Origin: Rhodospirillaceae bacterium UBA6608
GTDB lineage: Bacteria; Pseudomonadota; Alphaproteobacteria; Rhodospirillales_A; Casp-alpha2
DNA: 15,050 nt
Assembly (NCBI GenBank): GCA_002433335.1
Contig: DJHY01000055.1
Location: 1 to 15,050 of the forward strand
Reading direction: 5' to 3'
The notes under the pieces were generated by a model. It saw nothing but the letters and a program-made list of their open reading frames with translations, was not told the DNA's origin and did not search any database. The position numbers were made by a program, and so were the translations under genes. Positions 13,515 to 15,050 of the stretch are shown piece after piece. Position 1 is the stretch's first letter. The number at the start of each line of letters is the position of its first letter.

Positions 13515-13535
13515 AGGGCGCCGCGATCGGGCCCT
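13515..13535 (+). repeat. GC-rich hairpin 15 nt upstream of the dnaK ribosome-binding site
   Basis: AGGGC (13515-13519) pairs with GCCCT (13531-13535). Inside it CCG (13521-13523) pairs with CGG (13528-13530) around CGAT, leaving one bulged G: about 8 bp in all. It overlaps the palindrome CCTCCGGAGG (13508-13517), so two folds compete. No T-run follows, so it is not an intrinsic terminator. Confidence 0.4.
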
Positions 13536-13566
13536 GGACGGTTTGCCTAAAGGAAAGGACATACAA

Positions 13567-15050
<1,484 letters not shown>

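Larger units (their letters stand above)
13271..13566 (+). other. grpE-dnaK intergenic region with structured dnaK leader
   Basis: The 296-bp spacer has three parts. 13271-13333 holds GAAATCC three times (13271, 13292, 13303) and an inverted partner GGATTT (13327-13332). 13346-13382 holds the candidate promoter. 13383-13566 would be a leader with several possible hairpins: 13383-13389 with 13401-13407; 13422-13428 with 13476-13482, enclosing 13446-13451 with 13465-13470; and 13515-13535. The ribosome-binding site AAAGGAAAGGA lies just before the dnaK ATG. No reading frame in it looks coding. Confidence 0.55.

Overview
The window is GC-rich chromosomal DNA, by eye somewhat above 60% G+C. It looks like core genome of an alphaproteobacterium, most likely Rhodospirillales-like. 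The basis is gene content and order (rph-rdgB-hemW beside hrcA-grpE-dnaK, with a PBP-activator/rsmI/yraN/gshB block nearby) and the style of the proteins; the genus cannot be named from this alone. I see no tRNA, rRNA, insertion sequence, phage gene, CRISPR array or other sign of recent transfer. Both ends cut through genes: comM at the left and dnaK at the right.

Layout. (1) 1-859, minus: N-terminal part of comM/yifB, then a 282-bp spacer. (2) 1142-1771, plus: an OmpW-type outer-membrane protein. Its probable terminator lies inside the 3' end of the convergent sixA gene. (3) 1817-5695, minus: a tight five-gene run read as dolP-like BON lipoprotein, SirB1-like protein, gshB, dienelactone hydrolase, sixA-like phosphatase, with a candidate promoter and a palindrome upstream at 5738-5794. 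(4) 5881-7187, minus: rsmI then yraN, overlapping by GTGA. (5) 7175-8611, plus: an LpoA-like lipoprotein whose start overlaps the divergent rsmI start by 13 bp. (6) 8624-11158, minus: rph-rdgB-hemW, almost without spacers. (7) 11414 to the right edge, plus: hrcA, grpE and dnaK.

Function. Two themes dominate. One is envelope and housekeeping: the rsmI/lpoA/yraN/dolP neighbourhood resembles the E. coli rsmI-lpoA-yraN-diaA-dolP locus, with yraN moved to the rsmI strand and no diaA visible. It is joined to glutathione synthesis, a small hydrolase and a phosphatase. The other is stress and RNA/nucleotide quality control: RNase PH, the RdgB house-cleaning NTPase, the HemW haem chaperone, and the HrcA-GrpE-DnaK heat-shock set. 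No CIRCE operator is visible before hrcA, grpE or dnaK. dnaK instead has its own sigma70/RpoH-like promoter and a leader of about 185 nt rich in possible hairpins.

I found no strong candidate for a wholly new multi-gene system. The observations most worth a second look are regulatory or architectural: the dnaK leader and phased upstream repeats, the same-frame stop between the BON and SirB1 genes, the overlapping divergent starts, and the palindrome before the dolP promoter.
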